Assembly (NCBI RefSeq): GCF_954871325.1
Contig: NC_088775.1
Span: 78,159,561 to 78,223,560, forward strand
Length of the DNA stretch: 64,000 bases
Reading direction: 5' to 3'
Origin: Gordionus sp. m RMFG-2023
Lineage: Eukaryota; Nematomorpha; Gordioida; Chordodea; Parachordodidae
This document shows positions 23,815-35,069 of the stretch, in pieces (positions within the stretch are counted from its first letter, which is position 1; every line of letters starts with the position of its first letter). A program made the position numbers and the translations under genes. The notes below the pieces were generated by a model. That model was not told the origin of the DNA. It saw only the letters and a list, made by a program, of their open reading frames with translations, and did not search any database.

Positions 23815-24225
23815 TTGTAATGCATTCGCGATATTGCATTCGCTATGATGCATTCGCGATAATGCAGTTGCTGCAATTTATTCGCTCTAATACATTCGCT
23901 ATGATACATTCGCGATAATACATTCGCTGTAATGCATTCGCTATAATGTTTTCGCGGTAATGCATTCGCGCTAATACATTCGCTATAATACATTCGCTAT
24001 GATGCATTCGCGATAATGCATTCGCGGTATTACATTCGCTGTAATGCATTCGTTATAATGTTTTCGCGGTAATGCATTCGCGCTAATATATTCGCTATGA
24101 TACATTCGCTATAATGCATTCGCGATAATGTATTCGCTATAATATCTTTTCGCGGTAATCGACATTCGCGATAATGCACTCGCGATAATACATTTCGCGG
24201 TAAAAGTTTCGCGGTATTGACGTGA
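23815..24225 (-). repeat. 14-bp CpG-rich tandem array, right arm of foldback element
   Basis: About 28 units, the reverse complement of the left array (ATTCGCGATAATGC and variants), ending outward in TTTCGCGGTATTGACGTG. Landmark units recur in both arms at similar distance from the tip, such as the irregular ATTACCGCGAAAAGATATTA, so the arms descend from one arrangement. Confidence 0.95.
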
Positions 24226-24946
24226 TACGCTAAGCTTTATAATTAACTCAATTCCTTATGTATTTTCCTTAATCACCTTATTAAATATATCTCACATTGA
24301 AATTCTACTTGGAAGTGACCAATTTAACCTGATAAATCCTATTATTAACCAGAAATTATGACATCAACTAATTATAGATTAAATTAATTCATTATAAGAA
24401 TAAACTATAAGTATTTTTTCTCCACTATGTTTAGCAATAATCTCTCTAGGCATTTCAATTAAAATAGGTTGATAAAAACCTAAGTATATTTCAACTAAAA
24501 ATTATATTAATTAAAAGGTAATCCAAAATATTCATTTAAGGCTACTAAGATCAAAATATTGTAAATATCAATCATTTTATAATAAATAAATAAACATTTA
24601 TTAATTTTTTACTAACACCCTAGTCTAAAATCTCTTAGCATAGAGCAACTTTTTCTAATTTATCCTTAGTTAAATTTAATATTAAATATATTTTTAGATT
24701 TTAAGTACCTAGGAATCAGGATAATTATATCAATTTGGTTGAAAATTTGTAACCAGATCATACTTTTTGTAACTTAATTAATATAAATTTGTAAGGTATA
24801 TTCTCTTATCTCATTAAATTTAAAAAAAATTTGATCTAAGAAACATTTTTCTAAGTGCCTATATAAAACATTTAGATGAAACATTACTCGAATAGATCAA
24901 AAAAAGATAGAAATTTTAAATATAATAAATACTTTAATACCTCACG

Positions 24947-25288
24947 GTGAATCTAAATGGCTCATGTTCGCAACAAACATCATTAGATGTAGTTGGATTT
25001 TTTTATTTAAAGCGTCAAAATATTATTGATAATGATGAATTTATTGAAAATTTTATTAAATCCAATAACAGCACATTATCTTTATATGAGGATTTTCCAA
25101 ATTTAAAAATACTCTTTATTAAATATAATGTTTTTATTACATAAAGTGCTCCTGTGGAGCGTTTATTCAGTCTAGGGAAGCTCATCTTTGGGGAAAAACG
25201 AGCGCGTCTCCTAGATAAAAATTTTGAAATCCAATTGTTGTTAAAAGCATATAAACATTTATTAAAGTCAAATTTTTATGAAAAATAA
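24947..25288 (+). pseudogene. hAT transposase C-terminal fragment
   Basis: The frame open from 24947 contains DVVGFFYLKRQNIIDNDEF and EDFPNLKILFIKYN; after one in-frame stop (25142-25144) it continues SAPVERLFSLGKLIFGEKRA and LLDKNFEIQLLLK, ending at TAA 25286-25288. SAPVERLFS and the KRARLLDKNFE block are the hAT dimerisation domain. The rest of the transposase is not visible upstream, where the foldback element sits. Confidence 0.85.
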
Positions 25289-25499
25289 ATATGTTTTTTT
25301 TTCAATGCAAATATAGGATATTTTTATTCGATGTAAATATAAATATTCTATTTTCCGATATTTTTTTCGGTTTACTTATTTTTTTATATAAATATATTGT
25401 ATATTTTTTTTAAAAAAATGATTATAATTTGTATATCATAATTTTTTTATATTAAATAAATTCGTTCAGTAAATAAATGTATTATATGAATGATGTATA

Positions 25500-25650
25500 A
25501 AGTATCATATAATGTAACTAGTTACTTTTGGAAAATAACGTTAACTAATAACTACAAATGTTAGTAACTGTAACTAGTTATATTTTAGCTAATGTAACTA
25601 GTAACTGTAACTAGTTATGTTTCAAAAGTAACTTTAACAACACTATAAAA
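25500..25650 (+). mobile_element. 3' end of the hAT element
   Basis: Subterminal repeats of GTAACTAGTTAC and AGTAACTGTAACTAG lead to AAGTAACTTTAACAACACTA, whose complement AGTGTTGTTAAAGTTACTTT is a typical hAT terminus. Together with the dimerisation fragment 200 bp upstream this marks the 3' end of one hAT copy. Its 5' end may be near 18640. Confidence 0.6.
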
Positions 25651-25674
25651 AGTACATAATCTTTTTTTATATAG

Positions 25675-25806
25675 AAAAACATTAAAAAAGGTCGAGAGAA
25701 ATCTGATGATGAAGTTAGAATCCTTCGTTGGGGTCCCCTGGGATCTGTCTCATTTCTTTCCTATGGTTTTATTGAAATTGATGGCCTAATTTCAAAACAT
25801 GCCTAA
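25675..25806 (+). CDS. Weak candidate exon
   Basis: A good acceptor (CTTTTTTTATATAG) precedes a frame with REKSDDEVRILRWGPLGS and GFIEIDGLISKHA ending at TAA 25804-25806. A GTAAGT lies at 25814. A second frame of the same stretch is also open, so strand and frame are not secure. Family not recognised. Confidence 0.25.
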   Translation, partial: KNIKKGREKSDDEVRILRWGPLGSVSFLSYGFIEIDGLISKHA

Positions 25807-25814
25807 GATATTGG

Positions 25815-26365
25815 TAAGTTTGGTATGAACACTGAAAATACAAATGTTAAAAATTTTATATAAAAATATAGATATCTAAAAAAAAATCAGAACCTGAACT
25901 CATAAAATCACACCAGGCCCGCTCCTTGGTTTACAATATAAACATAGCATATATATAGTATTTTTATGTCAATTACATGATAATTAAAATATTACATTTA
26001 GAAAAATTAAGCTTTGTAATTTAGACAATTAAGCAACAACGTTTCATAACAACGAAATAAGTAGTTTAGGTAATTTTCTCCTTCTTATTTTAAGAAACAC
26101 AATTTTGCTTGATAAATTTCAAATAAATTTAAAAAATTTTATTTTAGAAATAATTTTAAAAATCAAATCAACGACCCTTTTCCAATTATCTTCAAAATCT
26201 GGTAGGCCAAATTTTTTTACAACTCATTCTCATATATAATCTTTTATCGCTACCAGATTGATGAATATATCTGAACTAATTAGATTACTTAATATGTATA
26301 GAGGGAGTTTCTCTTTAACTCTATTTCCATCAGTCATTCGCCATTTAAAAAATTTCAACTCTTAC
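25815..26365. other. AT-rich stretch without recognised feature
   Basis: Nothing beyond AT-rich sequence and a short plus-strand frame overlapping the minus-strand candidate exon that follows. Confidence 0.4.
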
Positions 26366-26474
26366 TGGAAAACTTTCAAACAAATTAGTTACGATACCCA
26401 GTCTAATAATAGACGAGAAGATGGCAGATTGTTTGAGATCCTTCTCAGTAGCAATTTCGGAATTTCTTATCATA
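26366..26474 (-). CDS. Candidate internal exon of an unrecognised gene
   Basis: On the minus strand an acceptor CAATTGTTAG is followed by 1 nt and 36 open codons: MIRNSEIATEKDLKQSAIFS, then IIRLGIVTNLFESFP, ending exactly at a consensus donor GTAAGAG (26365). Composition and splice sites look genuine. The LTR element just to its right probably lies in the neighbouring intron. Domain not recognised. The overlapping plus-strand frame lacks splice signals and looks like a shadow. Confidence 0.4.
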
Positions 26475-26586
26475 CTAACAATTGAGAGTCGCCGTAGGTT
26501 TACGATTAAAAAGATGAAACTTATCCATCCAAATGTATAAATTGCAACAAATTAATCACACTTCTTAAAAAAGCATGAAATAAAAT

Positions 26587-26985
26587 TGTCACAATTGAGT
26601 GTTTTTGTTTGTGAACTTAAGAACCTAAATATAAAATAAAAATATATACTAAATATGATTCTTAATCTTTATTAAATAAATAACTATAATCAATTACAAA
26701 GTGAAAAACATAATCAAAATAAAAGAAAAATAAAATTAATATAAAAATAAAAGTAAAAATTAAAATCTAAGTTAAACAAAAAATAATTCCTTTTCGCATC
26801 ATAATTTCTCCATTATCCTTTTTCTTTAATCAACATTTACATAGTCTGAATTTGCATCGAGATTTATTTCTTTTTTCTTGAGTAGATTTGAATATCTTTC
26901 GGCTTCGTAATTATGTTTAAAAGTAATTTGCCTATTTTTCGTTTTTATTAATCTAGTAAATTTGAATATTACCACAATTACAACA
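26587..26985 (-). repeat. LTR (downstream copy in element orientation)
   Basis: Direct repeat partner of 29329-29734. Plus-strand start TGTCACAATTGAG and end CCACAATTACAACA are identical in both copies. Confidence 0.85.
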
Positions 26986-28203
26986 CCCTTCCACTTAGAT
27001 TAGTTTCACCATTCTGCGAATGATCTCCTTTCTTCCGATTTTAACTTTACTGATCTTGTATCTCCAACAAATCTAAGTTATTGTCTAGTATTCTTTACTT
27101 CTAAGGACTGTTTGTATCCTATTACAATCTGAAATTCTTGAATCCTTCTGTTTCTTGTCAACCCTTGGCAACCGATTATGTTTGATCTCTATAGGCAATT
27201 GACGAACTCGATTCAGGCCTGTTATTATGATTCACGATGAATTCTTCTAGTCTCTTTTAATTATATTTCGTTTTAATCCCTTTGGTAAATTATCCTAGTC
27301 TTTGCTTGTTTTTAACGGTTTCTGGTAACTAGTGACGGTAAATGATTGACGATAATTTGTCTGCGATTAACGATTGTTTCCACGAATTCCTGTCTCTATG
27401 ATCGTCGACTTTCGTATCTTAGACTTGGCTATATTGGTGAGTAACGATTGCAGCGCGAACGTCTTGACCATTTATTCTATCTAGTCGCTTGTTTTTTAAC
27501 GTCCTCTTATTATTGATTAGTTCTTGGCATCTAAACCATATAGATCTTTTAGACTTTCGGGTCTTTTACGACGGTTTGCACTTGCCAGGATATCGCCTTT
27601 GTCTTAAGATATCTTTATTCTCATTGATCTTTGTCTTAAGGTTTCGGGTAATCGCATCTAATACCTCTACCTAAAATAATCTATTTAACCCTTTATAACT
27701 TCTGAATTATTTTATCCCTTTTTCTTACATTTATTCTCAAATTTGAACTGCCTAGAATATATCATATGTCCACTCCTTCTTAAGGTTATCACCTCTAATC
27801 TAATTCTTCCTTACATAATCAATTTCTTAACTTCGAAATATTTGCTCACTTTTTTCTCTAATTAGATCGTAAAATAATAATATAGTCAAAATATGCTAAC
27901 TAATTATATATTTATATTAAATTCTACAACCCTTTTACCCTCAATAAAGCTCAGACCCATCTCTTCATTGATTTGCGGTAGTAGTCCTTTAAATCTAAAT
28001 TTCTCCTAATAATCTTGAATCTAAAAAAATTCTAAATATTTTTCCAAAATATAAATATATCTTTTTTTTTAAAAAAAAAATTGTAACTTTATTTCCTCCT
28101 ACTTTATTTGGGCGCTCAATTCTTTTATTTATTTTCTTCTCTATATTGTTTACATCCTTTGATAAAAAACTGCTGAAATTTATAATCTTTTTTCGCACAC
28201 ACG

Positions 28204-28405
28204 TTGTTGAAAAACTATTGAAGTCTAATCATTATATTTTTCATATATACGTTTGTTGAACAACCACTGAACTCTATCATCATGGTTTTCACACCTAATT
28301 TGTTGAAAAACCACTGTACTCTATCATTATGGTTTTCACACCCACGTTTTTGAACAACAAATGAAATCTAATCATTAAAGTTTTCAATGTTGTTGAAAAA
28401 CAAGG
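28204..28405 (+). repeat. Tandem repeat of about 47 bp inside the LTR element
   Basis: TTGTTGAAAAAC or TTGTTGAACAAC recurs at about 28204, 28253, 28300, 28348 and 28390, each followed by an ACTCTATCATTATGGTTTTC-like segment: four full units plus a partial one, diverged. Confidence 0.8.
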
Positions 28406-29328
28406 ACATATATTTCTAAAGCATGTTTTTCTTTCTGCTATTATTAGTATAATGTTGCATAATTGATCTCAAATCTTATTAATGATTCAAAAAAAATAAA
28501 AATCCGATCTCTAATTGAGCTCGATTGCGGCATAAATTTTATAATGACGAAAGCATTTCTTTATGAAGATTTTTGGTTAATCTACAACCTAATGTTATAC
28601 TACATTCACATATCAAATCCTTGAGGCTGTTTTATCTCTCGCAGCCCTTAAAATAAAAGTTAAACGTAAATCTTCTATAAGAATTTAATTACAACATCAA
28701 CTATTTTCTAACAATAAATTTATATTCTAATCTTATTCGCCGAATCTTTAAATTATTATATCTTAGCAAACTATTAGTTTAATTTTAATCTTCGCAATTT
28801 ATGTTTCTTTTTCTTTGTTATAGTTATTTCTAGTGATCAAATTATAATAATTCTAAAATCTAAAATATCATAGTCTCTATTAATCAAAATTCAAATGGTT
28901 TTAGTTTACCAGTAACTTCTAAATATTAAATTCCTAATTATCACCTTTAAATAACTAAACACAAACTTCTTTATATCTTATCTACTATGAATGCTACCTT
29001 TATAATTCTTTGTTTTTAATTTTAGATTTTATATTCCTACAGTAACATAATCTTATCAAATTAATTTTTCTTTTTCAACCTACATCTTTAAAAATAAATC
29101 TAAATCTCTTTCTTATCCAATTTTTATTTTAAAAGATAAATTTTCTTCCTTTTAGAATACTTCTCTAAATATTTTTCCTACTTTTATTTACATATTTTTC
29201 TTACGTTCTTCTGGAATTTTTTTTTGTATTAGAATACAGTTTGACACGTCTCCTTGTCCCACCATATATTGATTTGCATTAGACTGAAAAGTTGAAATTG
29301 CCCTGGCGCCTCCTCTTTCCAACATCAT

Positions 29329-29734
29329 TGTCACAATTGAGTGTTTTTGTTTGTGAACTTAAGAACCTAAATATAAAATAAAAATATATACTAAATATGA
29401 TTCTTAATCTTTATTAAATAAATAACTATAATCAATTACAAAGTGAAAAACATAATCAAAATAAAATAAAAATAAAATAAAAATAAAATAAAATTAATAT
29501 AAAAATAAAAATAAAAGTAAAAACAAAAAATAATTCCTTTTCGCATCATAATTTCTCCATTTATATCCTTTTTCTTTAATCACCATTTACATAGTCTCAA
29601 TTTGCATCTAGATTTATTTCTTTTTTCTTGAGTAGATTTGAATATCTTTCGGCTTCGTAATTTTGTTTAAAAGTAATTTACCTATTTTTCGTTTTTCTTA
29701 ATCTAGTAAATTGAATATTACCACAATTACAACA
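29329..29734 (-). repeat. LTR (upstream copy in element orientation)
   Basis: Direct repeat partner of 26587-26985, slightly longer because of a longer A-rich simple-sequence stretch. Confidence 0.85.
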
Positions 29735-29997
29735 AAAATGTTCACACCGAAGACGTGAACGAGATCATACCTTTGTTAATCTAATAATTAGTGGGAAAAG
29801 AACATCGCTCAAACAAACCATACTAAAACAGACGAATCTATCATCATAAGGTAGTATGAAACCTGATGGATTACCCATTCTCTTGGAAGTCAGGCAAATA
29901 TCTTAATTGAGAGTCTGTGTCTTCTCATTCCCATCAGACAAAAATTAGAATCCATTTATTATTAGGCAAATCAAGAAAAATAAAATTATAACTTACC

Positions 29998-30025
29998 AAC
30001 CATATCATCGTCCCAAATATATATC
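29998..30025 (-). CDS. Possible 28-nt microexon
   Basis: An acceptor (TTCCCATTTACAG) and a full-consensus donor (GTAAGT) bracket 28 nt that in one frame read IYIWDDDMV, like the WDxD strand of a C2 domain. Too short to assign. It could belong to the same gene as the exon at 26366-26474, with the LTR element in between; their phases do not join directly. Confidence 0.22.
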
Positions 30026-30504
30026 TGTAAATGGGAATTTTTTTCCTCAAACTTATAATTTTTTTAAAAGTATTAAGCTGTTAAATATAGTTTTTCAAGA
30101 ATTTCATTTTTCTGTCAAAAAATGCAAATAAAACTTTTAAATACAAATGGCTCTTTTTCTGGAACCCAGATATTAAATAGTTGACCTTTATATTTTATTT
30201 GTTTATAAATTGATTTTATCAATTGTATAGTACAATATATTTAAATCTAGTTTAATATTAGTTAAGAACACTAGTTACTAGTAATATAACTATTTTGCAA
30301 AAAATTTAACAGGCTAAAGTTTTAATATATTTTATTGAATTTCAAGCTTATATTTTGATTAATACTATTAATACATTACAATATGCTTATTTCTTTGTGT
30401 ATTTTAAGAGCTGTCTGAACTGAATTGGTGGATTGTTGATGGAGAATCATTAACTTGATTTATTAGAGAAATATATTGTTGTTAACGTAATAATTTTACT
30501 AAAA

Positions 30505-30715
30505 GTTAAATCTTCTCGATTTAATCGATTTTTATAAAATAACTCAATATTTTAGTCATAATTAAATACCCTAAGCTTAAATATTTTGCCAAACAGATGT
30601 AGATAGGCTTAGATATCTGTTGGCAAAATTTTGAGGCTTATGTAATAATACTTTGGCTAAAATCTTGATTTAGATATATTTAAAAATCAGCTAAATCGAA
30701 CCTTTTAATAACACT
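30505..30715. mobile_element. MITE family E, diverged copy
   Basis: Palindromic layout: CTCGATTTAATCGATTTTTA and CAATATTTTAG at the left face CTTTGGCTAAAATC and AGCTAAATCGAACC at the right. The centre has the family pattern of a lost TTTTGCC and TGGCAAAAT hairpin. Confidence 0.55.
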
Positions 30716-30781
30716 AGAAAACTAGTATATAGGTTAAATATCGAAGAAGATATCTTAGGAACTGCATTAGAGTAAAGGAAT

Positions 30782-31150
30782 TCAAAGTAATACTGGATTA
30801 AGAATTAGTCCCAGTCTTGTTGTTTGAATGATAACGTCGAATGAGTGGTTGGTGCAATTGTCTTTCGTAGATAGAGCCACCGTTTGATAGAGATCGATGA
30901 TGGTGATAAATGTGCTGATAATTAGTTGATTTTTGGCGCATGGCGAGGGGAAACTGTAATTCTCAGTGAAGTAGGGGATAAAAGACCTATACGCCCAAAT
31001 TTGTTTGGCAGCTTGCATTGAGCAAGTGGGTGAGATGTTTCAATTGTTATCACATTTTTTTATGGTCAAGTTTAAGCCCAGTGATCGCACTGAGATCAGA
31101 AATGATAGACAATTTAAATTAGTTTATCGTCTGGAAATGGACCTCTAACG
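30782..31150 (-). pseudogene. LINE reverse transcriptase fragment
   Basis: On the minus strand, near 31130, FPDDKLI sits where YADD is expected. In the next frame SDLSAITGLKLDHKKM matches the FxxxSGLKLNxxKT block that follows YADD in non-LTR reverse transcriptases. A 78-codon open frame (31018-30782) follows without recognised motifs. The stretch is GC-richer than its surroundings, and a host exon on either strand cannot be excluded. Confidence 0.4.
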
Positions 31151-32613
31151 TTCCCGCTTATAATTATACCATATGTTTAAAAGGACACTACATCTGAATA
31201 ATATAAATTACTATTTAAAAATATATATAATCTTATAAGACATCATCTTATAATAAAAGGATTTTATTTTTTGACATCTAAATTGTATATATTAATATTC
31301 TAATAAATTGCTATAAGTGTATTAATAATCTTAGAATGAAAGAAAATAAAAGTATAAAATTAATTATTAATGGAAAATTATTAAATCAAATTTTTCTTTT
31401 TATTGTTAAAGGAGGAAGGAACTGAAGAGGGGATGTGTATGCCACTTAACGTAATAAAAGGAAATCAAAATTCTATTTTAAGACACTCCGTTCTTTACCA
31501 AAAATAATATTAAACATAGATATAGATAGTATTAAATAATATCCACTGATTATCATGATAAATGGAATTATTGTAAGATCAAGAAAAATGTATATATGTA
31601 GAATTTATAAACTTATTATTAGAGGGGGGGGTGGAATCTAACATCTTGTTGCCTCTCTGTTTTTTATTATATAAATATCTTATTTAACCAAAATTTATTA
31701 AAGTTAAAAAATTTACTTAAATCTATGTTTAAAGTCAATCTCCAAACAAGATGAACCGAAGCCTGAGAAGCCAAAGAAAACGCTTATATAATAATAAGCA
31801 TATTGGAAATTTTCATTAAAGAATATATATTCTTTTATATGTATGTATGGTAAGTTTTTCCCTGGGGAATCCTGGCGCGGGTAATTGAAGTCTCTCATTT
31901 TTAAATCATCTAAGGGGTTAATATTTTTAGATTTATAAACTTTATTTTTTTTTACCGTATGTGGAATCCAGCGCGCCTAGTTTTACTACATACCCTAGAC
32001 ATTTCAGACCATTTCATCATAATTTGTCTTTTAATTTATATTAATTTAAAAAGTGACCTATCGACCTAAATACGTTAAAGTAAAGAGGCACTTTCTAGAG
32101 GCTTCAAGAATATAATACACATATTATGCTATAATATTGATTTTCTAATTAGTTTTTCGATTTGTAAAATAATCAAACTATTCCGTTTAATTGTAAATTC
32201 CTTCTTGTGCAACATTTTTATTTTAAATAATGATATTTCTTTTCAGTTTGCCATCTATTTTTAGTCATTGTCATTCATAATTATGCTTTATTATATTATA
32301 ATTATAGTTATCCATATAGATTATATTAACAATATAAATCGCTCATAACAATATATCGTTTATAATATTAAGATTTTTACCGCCTTTCGTGTGCTTTGAT
32401 CTCAGATAAAACTAAAAATCTGGCAATGTTTTAATAATTTTAAAAGTTTTCTCATGTGTATATATATATATATATAACTGAATTATAATTTTTTCTCTCT
32501 CTATCCCTTGATCTATTGGCCAATTTTCAATTAAGTTGCAAAGAAGTTCGAGTAAAAGAATAAATTTTAAGGGTAAACGGTTTCAATTAGTTTTTTTGAA
32601 AAAGGACATTATG
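31151..32613. other. AT-rich stretch without recognised feature
   Basis: Contains a G run near 31623 and a short (TA)n near 32460-32476. No motif identified. Confidence 0.45.
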
Positions 32614-33018
32614 TATATCCGTAGCCGGGGCGGGGGGCAACTTCCTTCTTACTTTCTTTCCTCTGTTCCGAAATTTGCCTATTGTCATAAATAACATTTT
32701 AGGCCTAAAAATAATAAAATAATCCTCTAAAACCCCTCCCCTCTGCAAAAAATGTATACAATATATTACAATAAAGAAGAATTTGAAAGAAAAATTGTTA
32801 AAAGTTAATAACTTTTTAAAATGACGATAATTCAAAATAGTTAGGCAATTTTATACAAAAAAGTTAAAAACCAAAAATCATTTTTATAAAAATTTAATAT
32901 AGCCAAAGGCCTAAATAAGTGGACCTAAAGACCTTCAATAAAATTCATGGGGAAAAATACACCTAATAATGCTCACCCCCTCCCCACTCCCCTTACCAAA
33001 ATCCTGACTACGCCTATG
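32614..33018. mobile_element. MITE family D, copy 1
   Basis: Left end TATCCGTAGCCGGGG and the complement of the right end, CATAGGCGTAGTCAGGATTT, form short inverted termini with G/C-rich runs just inside. The core (AATGTATACAATATATTAC, AAAGTTAATAACTTTTTAAA, TTTATAAAAATTTAATATAG) recurs near 44.2 and 51.5 kb. An 82-codon minus-strand frame inside is not a gene. Confidence 0.7.
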
Positions 33019-33785
33019 TATGATCGCATTGAAGGAGGATTATGTTTTCGTCAACATTGAGATTCAGAAAAGTTAAATATATATAATATTTTCATAACAA
33101 TAATCATAAAACGTCGTAATTTGGTGAAATATCATTTTTTTTAAAAAGTAATATTAAACTTTTTATACGATTTATTTTACAACTTAAATTTGATACTTTG
33201 GCTTCTAGCTTAAAATACACATTTTATCAATTTAGTTTCAACATATCAACAGGCGAGCTTTGGAAAAATGCCATATCCTTTGTACATATTAGTCATTTAG
33301 TGTAAAGATGCTTTAGAACCCCTCGCCCCAAGATAATGACACTGCCCCCCCCTCTCCCGATGTCCAAAATATAAAATATTTACTGAATATGTATATTGAC
33401 TAAGAGAGTAAACCTTTGAGGTTACCTTCTAAAATATAAATGACTCAATTGAATTGTTGAAAGGAGTGAGAGTGATCTCTAAAGAGAGGATTTTGACCTA
33501 ATCTCATTTTCTACCAAAAAATGAAATTTAGAACCATATAATATTAACAAATATTCTTTTTATTATAAATCATAATAATACGTTTTTATTTTTGACTCGA
33601 TTTAATATTCTTCGTGTGATTTATAATCAATTTTTCATAAAATTTAATTAATAATTTTAAAAAGAAAATTTTGTTCCAGCATATATAAAATAACACTGAT
33701 TTTTTTTTTATATTAATTTAATATAATTATTTTTAACGACTTTTTTTTTTTAATTTTTAAAAATTGAAAGCTAAATTTTTTTTTC

Positions 33786-33969
33786 TAGTGTTGTTAAACG
33801 GCTTAATTTTTAAAAATGGCATACCAAATATTTTAGCCAAAATGTATTACGCATGCCTGTAGATTTTGCTCATAAATGGCAGAAAGGAGCATTTATTAAC
33901 GAAATCCGAGGCTTGCGTAACATTAATTGACTAAAATCTAATTTAAAATCGACCTAATCAACAACACAG
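33786..33969. mobile_element. MITE family E, copy with good ends
   Basis: Starts AGTGTTGTTAAACGGC and ends AATCAACAACACAG, inverted termini. Next inside, AATATTTTAGCC and GACTAAAATCTAATT mirror each other, then GCATGCCTGTAGATTTTG and GAAATCCGAGGCTTGCG. The whole element is a diverged long palindrome, as in hAT-type MITEs ending GTGTTGTTAAA. Confidence 0.7.
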
Positions 33970-34109
33970 AAAATACCAATCATTTTAGTTTCACAACCAG
34001 ATCTTAGAGCCCTGAGTTCGCAGATGGAACTTAGATAATCCAATTCACCCAATACCTCAAATATATTAATCTCTTGATTGCCTATGGTTTTGAAGTTATG
34101 TTTAATAAT

Positions 34110-34860
34110 CATTTCGCTGTTTTTTTTTCTATAAAAACATTAATGATTTTTTAGGATTTAAATTCATAAATTTTCCATAACCTGCCTTTTATTTTTTTTG
34201 CAAAATTGAAACTAATTTTATAATATGAAAAATTAGAAAAATAAAACTTCAAAATTTTTTGATTCTAAAATATATGCAAACGCTGAAGATTCGCATATAT
34301 TGTGATAGAGTTCTTCCATTTTTCAAATGTATTTTTAATAAGAAGGCACATAAATGATGTTATAAATTAATAAACCAGTAGAAATGCTATATCCAGAGGA
34401 GTAACATTCCAAATTTACTTGTTTCCTTATTAATTTAGGTTAATAAAAAAATTCCCCACACACCCACTTCCTCTCCCCCCAAAATTTATACAATGGGAAA
34501 TATGATTGCATTAGTTTTGACTAGCCGTGTACGTAAATAAAAATGAAAAATATTACAAATTATTTTTATAACCAGAGATGCATTAAAAATGGTTAAGCAC
34601 ATTGATAGACAAACCAAGAATATTGAATATTGCATACTATCTTGAAAAATCAAATCTTCCATTTGTGCATTTTGACAATAGATTTACAAGAGCACAATGT
34701 TTAGATATGGGATATTGTGCCTTATTATATAACATATTGCAAAGGAAATGCAAATATAAATTGTAAATAATATATTACAATTTACAATCGAAGACTACTA
34801 TTCTGGTAGATAAATCTACCTAGTTGCCAAATAAGCCTATCTTGGTTATTTAAGTAAAAT
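34110..34860. other. AT-rich stretch without recognised feature
   Basis: No motif or repeat identified apart from a C-rich patch near 34450-34485. Confidence 0.4.
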
Positions 34861-35030
34861 CGGCACTGGTATCTGTTGTTGTTGGACAGACGGGTCCCAC
34901 CGTCAAAGAAGGGAGGATATTGACGCGGTTCGAGGGTCCGGGATGGTCGATAATGGGGACAGGGTGACCGGATTTGGATATTACCTTCATCATAGAATCC
35001 CAGTAACTAGGACAGGAAATTAGTGAAACA
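34861..35030. other. GC-rich island, candidate exon of undecided strand
   Basis: About half G+C in a region otherwise near one quarter. Several frames stay open. On the minus strand a good acceptor (ATTTCCTGTCCTAG, ending about 35010) precedes a 73-codon frame with GFYDEGNIQIRSPC and GGTRLSNNNRYQCRFYLNN; another minus frame and one plus frame are also open for 45-55 codons. It fits a host exon or a fragment of GC-rich transposon; I cannot choose. Confidence 0.35.
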
Positions 35031-35069
35031 CGTATTTTATTTTAATAGTTAATCCATAAGAACATCAAA

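Larger units (their letters stand above)
19713..24229. mobile_element. Foldback element with tandem-repeat inverted ends and 9-bp target duplication
   Basis: The outer ends are inverted: the left end reads GGTTACATGTCAATACCGCG and the complement of the right end CGTATCACGTCAATACCGCG. Just outside, CTAAGCTTT occurs at 19704-19712 and 24230-24238, an exact 9-bp direct repeat. The inverted ends continue as arrays of a 14-bp CpG-rich unit (about 540 bp left, 400 bp right). Long inverted ends built of short tandem units define foldback elements; a 9-bp duplication is usual for Mutator-like elements. The 3.5-kb interior holds a TA-flanked MITE, a 112-bp duplication, direct repeats near 22060 and 23640 and one small candidate gene, but no recognisable transposase. 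Confidence 0.8.
26587..29734 (-). mobile_element. LTR retroelement fossil, probably Ty1/copia type, non-autonomous
   Basis: Two direct repeats of about 400 bp bound a 2.34-kb interior; AAAAT at 26582-26586 and 29735-29739 is a 5-bp target duplication. Read on the minus strand the LTRs start TGTTG and end in CA, and a purine tract (GTGGAAGGG) adjoins the downstream LTR, which suits copia-type elements and sets the orientation. The LTRs are still very alike, so insertion is fairly recent compared with the DNA transposons nearby. No recognisable gag or pol frame survives; the interior looks non-coding, so it is broken or was always non-autonomous. Confidence 0.82.

Noticed and set aside
23811-24049. 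Minus-strand open frames in the right array
   Set aside because: Same tandem-array artefact as in the left arm.
19725-24225. CRISPR-like array
   Set aside because: Units are contiguous 14-mers with no spacers, and the DNA is eukaryotic.
30420-30475. Short plus-strand segment LSELNWWIVDGESLT before a stop
   Set aside because: Only 15 codons after a possible acceptor and no poly(A) signal nearby.
32587-32835. 82-codon minus-strand frame
   Set aside because: Lies within MITE family D.
33954-34112. Minus-strand frame with FEVLGELDYLSSICELRAL
   Set aside because: Looks mildly coding, but its end lies in a MITE terminus and no splice sites frame it; not strong enough to list.
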